Positions 60,349-64,000 of a stretch of DNA of 64,000 nucleotides are shown here, piece after piece. The stretch's first letter is position 1, and each line of letters begins with the position of its first letter. Both the position numbers and the translations under genes were made by a program. The notes under the pieces were generated by a model, which worked only from the letters and a program-made list of their open reading frames with translations, was not told the origin of the DNA and did no database searches. Source of the stretch: Inquilinus sp. Marseille-Q2685 (GTDB taxonomy: Bacteria > Pseudomonadota > Alphaproteobacteria > DSM-16000 > Inquilinaceae); NCBI RefSeq assembly GCF_916619195.1, contig NZ_CAKAKL010000007.1, positions 124,001-188,000 of the forward strand, given 5' to 3'.

Positions 60349-61125
60349 TCAGCGGGAGAAGGCGAGACGCCCGCCGGCGCGGCGGGCGAGGGCGCGTTCG
60401 GCCAGAACGCCGAACCCCAGGCCGATCGTGGTCCACAGCACCGCGTGCATGCCCAGCGAGGCGATCCGGAAATCCCACAGCAGGTCGGCCGGGAAGCCCT
60501 CCGGCACGTCGTTCACCACCGGCAGGGCGATCTGCACGACGGCGATGATGGCGATGTAGACGGCGCCGCCGATCAGGCCGGCGCTCCAGCCGCCATGGCG
60601 CCGGGCCAGGCCGAGCGCGAGCCTGACCGCCAGCACCAGCGCCGCGACCGAGATCGCCAGCATGAGGAAGAACAGCGCCGTGCGTTCGCCGATCGTGTCC
60701 GGATTGCCGACCGCGGGCGGGTTGGCCGGGTATTTCAGGCCCGGCACCACCACCAGCGCGAGGAAGGCGCCGAGCGCCAGCAGCGCCGCGGTGGCGCGGG
60801 CGTCGAGGCGGCCGACCCGGCCATAGGTGAAGGCGAAGGCCAGCGCGAACAGCCCGCCGATGGCGGCGCCGTAGACGACAGCGCCGATCAGCAGGCCGAG
60901 CCCGGCCTGGGTCTCGCGGCTGACCAGATCCGGCTCCTCCGCCTCGCCGCCGGCCGGGGCCGCGGCGTGGTCATGGTCGCCATGGTCATGCGAATGGCCC
61001 AGCGTCCCTTCCAGGGCGATGGCCCGGTCCACCTGCGGCTCGCCGAAGATCCGGGCGAAGCCGAAGGCGAGCAGCCCCGCCAGCACGCCGACCAGCATGC
61101 CGCGCAGCAACAGGCTTCCAACCAT
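60349..61125 (-). CDS. cbtA: CbtA-type cobalt transporter subunit
   Basis: A 258-residue membrane protein. About five or six hydrophobic spans, with a cytoplasm- or periplasm-facing His-rich loop LGHSHDHGDHDHAA (about 44-57) that should bind metal. The N-terminus MVGSLLLRGMLVGVLAGLLAFGFARIFGEP is the CbtA signature. It lies 11 bases after cbtB, with which it forms a cobalt uptake system controlled by cobalamin. ABC components are not needed for this type. Confidence 0.93.
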   Translation of the reverse strand: MVGSLLLRGMLVGVLAGLLAFGFARIFGEPQVDRAIALEGTLGHSHDHGDHDHAAAPAGGEAEEPDLVSRETQAGLGLLIGAVVYGAAIGGLFALAFAFTYGRVGRLDARATAALLALGAFLALVVVPGLKYPANPPAVGNPDTIGERTALFFLMLAISVAALVLAVRLALGLARRHGGWSAGLIGGAVYIAIIAVVQIALPVVNDVPEGFPADLLWDFRIASLGMHAVLWTTIGLGFGVLAERALARRAGGRLAFSR

Positions 61126-61136
61126 GGCGGTTGGCC

Positions 61137-61352
61137 TCAGTGGCAGGGGAAGCCGAGCAGATGGCGGCCGTCATGCACGAATTCGTGCACAGCGCTGCCG
61201 GAGAACAGGGAGGGCGCGCCCTGCTCGGCGCCGACGAAGTAGACCGCGAGCAGCAGGATCAGCCCGGCGAACACCGCCCAGGGCAGCACCTCGCCGACCG
61301 GGATCGGCCCGACGGGAATGGAAATCGGACGTGCGGCGGTGATGTCGGACAT
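61137..61352 (-). CDS. cbtB: CbtB-type cobalt transporter subunit
   Basis: A 71-residue single-span membrane protein. Span VLPWAVFAGLILLLAVYFVG (about 22-41) is followed by the conserved His-rich tail AVHEFVHDGRHLLGFPCH, the CbtB metal motif. It lies directly behind a cobalamin riboswitch and in front of cbtA, which makes the cobalt assignment firm. Confidence 0.93.
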   Translation of the reverse strand: MSDITAARPISIPVGPIPVGEVLPWAVFAGLILLLAVYFVGAEQGAPSLFSGSAVHEFVHDGRHLLGFPCH

Positions 61353-61394
61353 GATAGCGCTCCCCTGGGATTCGCGTCCCGTTGTTGTGCAGCC

Positions 61395-61530
61395 GGGCCA
61401 TGGCGGGGTCTGACTTCCGGAACCGCGTCGACGACGCCGTCCCGGTCACAGTGGCGCGACCGTGCCGGAGTTGCACCGGCTTCCGCATCCATGGCGAACA
61501 GGCTGCAGCATGGGTCGGGGCCCGACTTCT
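61395..61530 (-). ncRNA. cobalamin (B12) riboswitch
   Basis: Reading the minus strand, GGAAGCCGGTGCAACTCCGGCACGGTCGCGCCACTGTGA is rewritten here only by its parts: AAGCCGGTGCAACTCCGGC (61467-61485) and GCCACTGTGA follow the B12 aptamer consensus, and AAGTCAGACC at about 61408-61417 is a B12 box. It sits 45-180 bases upstream of cbtB and would shut cobalt uptake when B12 is plentiful. Ends are approximate. Confidence 0.85.
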
Positions 61531-61609
61531 GTCAATCGAAGCCGCTGCCGGCGGGCGGCGCATCGTGCTTTCCTGCTGTCGTGAGCTCCGCAGCCGAACG
61601 GTTCCGCCG

Positions 61610-62182
61610 ATGCCGACCCGCCTGACCCTGATCTGCCACGGCGCCACCGCCGCCACCCGGTCGGGCGCCTTTCCCGCCGACGAGCCGCTGGAGGAGGGCA
61701 CCCTGGCGCAGGCGGCCCGGCTGAAGCCGATGATCCGGCGGGCCGACCGGGCATGGGCCAGCCCGGCGCTGCGGGCGCGGCAGACGGCGGCGGCGCTCGG
61801 GCTCGATGCGGCGGAGGCGCCGGCCTTGCGCGACGTCGATGCCGGGCGCTGGGCCGGGCGCCGCCTGCAGGAGGTCCAGGCCGAGGAGCCGGAGGCCGTG
61901 ATCGCGTGGCTGGCCGATCCGGACGCCGCCCCGCATGGCGGCGAGACGCTGTCGGATCTGCTGCGCCGGGCCGCGGCCTGGGTCGACGCCCGGGCCGGCG
62001 ACGGCGGCCATGGCATCGCCGTCACCCATGCCGCGGTGATCCGGGCGGCGATCCTGCACGGGCTGGGCGCGCCGGCCTCCTCCTTCTGGCGCATCGACGT
62101 CGTGCCGCTGGGCATCGTGGAGCTGAGCCACGACGGCCGGCGCTGGGCCTGGCGCGCGTCAGGCCCGCTCCTTGCCGGCTGA
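61610..62182 (+). CDS. histidine-phosphatase-fold protein with CHG active-site variant
   Basis: A 190-residue protein of the phosphoglycerate-mutase/histidine-phosphatase fold. The start MPTRLTLICHG is canonical. The usual RHG is CHG (Cys9-His10-Gly11), so the nucleophilic His remains but the first phosphate-binding Arg is replaced. Later motifs are kept: ASPALRARQTAAALG, THAAVIRAAIL with the second His, and PHGGETLSDLLRR. It lies divergent from cbtBA; relatives near cobalt genes may act in B12 remodelling (CobC-like), which is inference. Confidence 0.85.
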   Translation: MPTRLTLICHGATAATRSGAFPADEPLEEGTLAQAARLKPMIRRADRAWASPALRARQTAAALGLDAAEAPALRDVDAGRWAGRRLQEVQAEEPEAVIAWLADPDAAPHGGETLSDLLRRAAAWVDARAGDGGHGIAVTHAAVIRAAILHGLGAPASSFWRIDVVPLGIVELSHDGRRWAWRASGPLLAG

Positions 62183-62265
62183 AGGGGCTTGTCCCGCCGG
62201 GCGGGCGATCTCACCTTGGAGGGCACATCGCGCTTGCGGCCGCGCCCGGCCGCCGGAGACATCCC

Positions 62266-62877
62266 ATGGCCCTGAAGATCGATCCCTGGTCCTTTCCCGC
62301 CCCCGAGCTGGACGCCGAAGAGCAGGGCCGTCGCTCGATCGTGCTGGGCGGCGGCTGCTTCTGGTGCACCGAGGCGGTGTACAGCCAGCTCGACGGCGTG
62401 CTGTCGGTGCGCCCCGGCTATGCCGGCGGTACCCGCGAGACGGCGGACTACCGCACCGTCTGCAGCGGCGCCACCGACCATGCCGAGGTGATCGAGGTGG
62501 TCTACGACGCCGGCAAGATCAGCCTGGGCCAGATCCTCAAGCTGTTCTTCTCGATCGCCCACGACCCGACGCAGAAGGACCGCCAGGGCAACGATGTCGG
62601 CCGGCAGTACCGCTCGGCGATCTTTTATGCCGATGACGAGCAGAAGCGGGTGGCCGAGGCCTATATCGCCCAGATCGAGCGGGACCGGCTGTTCGATGCG
62701 CCGGTGGTGACCGAGGTGGTGCCGCTCGAGGCCTTCTACGAGGCCGAGGAATATCACCACGACTACGCTGCCCGGAACCCGAACCAGCCCTATATCCGCG
62801 CGGTCTCGACCCCGAAGGTCGAGAAGCTGAAGGCGGTGCATGGCGACCTGCTGAAGGCGTCGGCCAAGGCGGGGTGA
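62266..62877 (+). CDS. msrA: peptide methionine sulfoxide reductase MsrA
   Basis: A 203-residue repair enzyme for methionine-S-sulfoxide. Catalytic Cys31 in GGGCFWCTEAVYS, then GYAGGTRETADYRTVCSG, HAEVIEV, FFSIAHDPTQKDRQGNDVG and the C-terminal YHHDYAARNPNQPYI. CGGAGA precedes the ATG. There is no MsrB fusion. It is followed by a REP-like repeat. Confidence 0.96.
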   Translation: MALKIDPWSFPAPELDAEEQGRRSIVLGGGCFWCTEAVYSQLDGVLSVRPGYAGGTRETADYRTVCSGATDHAEVIEVVYDAGKISLGQILKLFFSIAHDPTQKDRQGNDVGRQYRSAIFYADDEQKRVAEAYIAQIERDRLFDAPVVTEVVPLEAFYEAEEYHHDYAARNPNQPYIRAVSTPKVEKLKAVHGDLLKASAKAG

Positions 62878-62896
62878 GGGCCCGGATCGCCGAAAT

Positions 62897-62984
62897 CGTC
62901 ATTGCGAGCGCAGCGAAGCAATCCAGGGGCCAGTGCGAACCGGCCCCTGGATTGCTTCGTCGGCTTCGCCTCCTCGCAATGACG
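62897..62984. repeat. REP-like palindrome, second CGTCATTGCGAG copy
   Basis: CGTCATTGCGAG...CTCGCAATGACG with the same CAGCGAAGCAATCCAG / CTGGATTGCTTCGTC inner arms as at 56584-56668. Only the central loop differs. Confidence 0.85.
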
Positions 62985-63026
62985 GCTCTGTTCCTTGGAA
63001 GAGCCCAATTCGCGGGCTTGGCAGCC

Positions 63027-63716
63027 TCACATCCCGCAACGGGGGCACAGGTCGCGCAGCGGGCAGGCGCCGCAGGCCGGGGCGTGGGCGGTGCAGATGG
63101 TCTGGCCCAGCAGCTTCATCAGCCGATGCAGCTCGGCCAGATCCTCGGCGTCCCACGCATCCGGCAGCTGGCGCATGAACAGCTCGAATCCGGCATCGTA
63201 GTCGGCAGCGGGCGGCAGCAGCCCCAGCCGGCCGCCGAGCCGCAGCAGATGCGTGTCGACGACCAGGGCACGCTTGCGCAGCGTGCTGAAGTTCAGAACC
63301 GCAGCGGCGATCTTCGACCCGACGCCGGGCAGGCGGCGCAGCCACTGCATCGCCGCCTCCTCGTCCAGATCCGCCAGATGGTCGAGCGAGAGGCGGCCGG
63401 TGCAGGCGACGATCATGCGCAGCGCCTGGGGCAGCTGCTCGGCCTTCGCATCCGCCAGGTTCACCGGCCAGATGATCCGCAGCACGGCGTGTGGCGACTC
63501 CTCGCGCAGCCAATCCCAGGACGGGTACTGCCGGCGCAGCTCCCGGAACACGCGCCGCGACACCTCGTCCCGGGTCTTGGAGCCGAGCATGCTGCGGACC
63601 AGCTGGCTGACCGGATCTCGGCGCCGGCTGTCGCGCCGCGGCCCGAGCCGCGCCAGCAGCCGGTCCCGGACCCGGGGCAGAAGCGGAGAGTCTTCGAGGG
63701 CGAGGGAGAGCTGCAT
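63027..63716 (-). CDS. endonuclease III-like DNA glycosylase
   Basis: A 229-residue HhH-GPD base-excision glycosylase. The helix-hairpin-helix LPGVGSKIAAAVLNFS places catalytic Lys about 135 and the Asp about 154 in LVVDTHLLRLG. The C-terminal 4Fe-4S ligands C208, C215, C218 and C224 (C-x6-C-x2-C-x5-C) are complete. The sequence between Lys and Asp and the N-terminus differ from canonical Nth, so it may be a paralogue with other base preference. It lies just downstream of the TfoX-like gene. Confidence 0.92.
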   Translation of the reverse strand: MQLSLALEDSPLLPRVRDRLLARLGPRRDSRRRDPVSQLVRSMLGSKTRDEVSRRVFRELRRQYPSWDWLREESPHAVLRIIWPVNLADAKAEQLPQALRMIVACTGRLSLDHLADLDEEAAMQWLRRLPGVGSKIAAAVLNFSTLRKRALVVDTHLLRLGGRLGLLPPAADYDAGFELFMRQLPDAWDAEDLAELHRLMKLLGQTICTAHAPACGACPLRDLCPRCGM

Positions 63717-63722
63717 CGCGGG

Positions 63723-63998
63723 TCACCGGGCGCGCGATCCCGCGGCTGCGACCCGATGCGCGGCCGCCAGTCCGGCCCGCGCCCAGTCGATCAGCTCGTC
63801 GGGTTCGTTGAAGAGGCGGTCCGGCACGCGCCAGAAGGAGAGGTCGATGGTGCGGCCCTGCTTCTCGTAGCTGAGCGGCGGGAAAGCCTCCGCTTCCTTG
63901 AAGGCCGCGCGGTTGAGGTCGTCGACTCGGAGGTAGAGAGCATCCTCCGCGATCACGCCGAACATCACGCCCTCGCAGAACAGGCCGGTCGCGCCGAA
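63723..63998 (-). CDS. TfoX N-terminal-domain protein, partial
   Basis: The C-terminal about 91 residues of a TfoX-like protein; the start is beyond the window end. Seen: LFCEGVMFGVIAEDALYLRVDD, then YEKQGRTIDLSFWRVPDRLFNEPDELIDWARAG, which match the TfoX_N fold. Its stop lies six bases before the glycosylase start. Stand-alone TfoX_N proteins are common in alphaproteobacteria and their role is unclear. Confidence 0.88.
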   Translation of the reverse strand, partial: FGATGLFCEGVMFGVIAEDALYLRVDDLNRAAFKEAEAFPPLSYEKQGRTIDLSFWRVPDRLFNEPDELIDWARAGLAAAHRVAAAGSRAR

Positions 63999-64000
63999 CA

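Noticed and set aside
1-64000. CRISPR arrays, rRNA, insertion sequences or prophage
   Set aside because: No regularly spaced direct repeats, rRNA motifs, transposase or phage structural genes were found. The short palindromes are dispersed repeats.

Overview
The window is high-GC DNA (roughly 70%) from an alphaproteobacterium. The markers are the run kdsD-lptC-lptA-lptB-rpoN-hpf-ptsN, the DUF1150/Hsp20 pair, YggT/DUF167, YcjX/TIGR01620 and BluB. The large load of sugar ABC transporters suggests a soil or plant-associated Rhodospirillales member of the Azospirillum/Inquilinus kind; the genus is only a guess. There are no rRNA genes, insertion sequences, phage genes or CRISPR arrays. It reads as ordinary, densely packed chromosome with many 1-4 base start/stop overlaps.

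Layout. 1-6.8 kb: the 3' end of a cytochrome P450, a ComB-like phosphatase, pgk, a Mop/TOBE protein, and a two-gene sugar catabolic operon (isomerase, Gfo/Idh dehydrogenase) behind a LacI-type operator, then a lipoprotein, DUF167 and YggT. 6.9-14 kb: tRNA-Leu(CAG), a short RNase D, then the LPS-export and sigma-54 block. 14-20.3 kb: an FGGY kinase, then a GntR regulator behind a perfect NagR/DasR-type operator, a SIS protein and a sugar ABC transporter without its own ATPase. 20.3-21.1 kb: DUF1150 and Hsp20.

21.2-28.4 kb is a zinc-homeostasis island. It holds zur, a subclass-B1-type metallo-beta-lactamase homologue, a COG0523 GTPase, a WD40 protein, a small unknown, a GFA protein, a 56-residue His-rich membrane protein and znuC-znuB-znuA. 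Two 7-3-7 AT-rich inverted repeats that look like Zur boxes lie upstream of the COG0523 gene and the znu genes. This is the most interesting region.

28.5-38.3 kb: a LuxR regulator, TIGR01620/YcjX, YdcF, bluB, a second sugar ABC operon with a SIS isomerase and again no ATPase, and a vapBC-type module with a palindromic operator. 38.4-43 kb: a pyrB-type gene, a SorC-type regulator with a palindrome upstream, and three poorly characterised genes including a methyltransferase with a long unknown C-terminus. 43-50.7 kb: a zinc alcohol dehydrogenase, a NitT/TauT-type ABC transporter, a VOC/ArsR/SRPBCC trio behind an inverted repeat, a lone receiver protein and a GAF-GGDEF-EAL protein.

51-58.5 kb: a complete BMP-type nucleoside uptake operon ending in purine nucleoside phosphorylase, then a D-xylonate-dehydratase-like IlvD/Edd enzyme. 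58.6-64 kb: KTSC and DUF1287 proteins, phosphoglycolate phosphatase, a cobalamin riboswitch ahead of cbtB-cbtA (cobalt uptake), an odd histidine phosphatase, msrA, an endonuclease-III-like glycosylase and the C-terminal part of a TfoX-like protein. Dispersed palindromic repeats of several types sit in the intergenic gaps.
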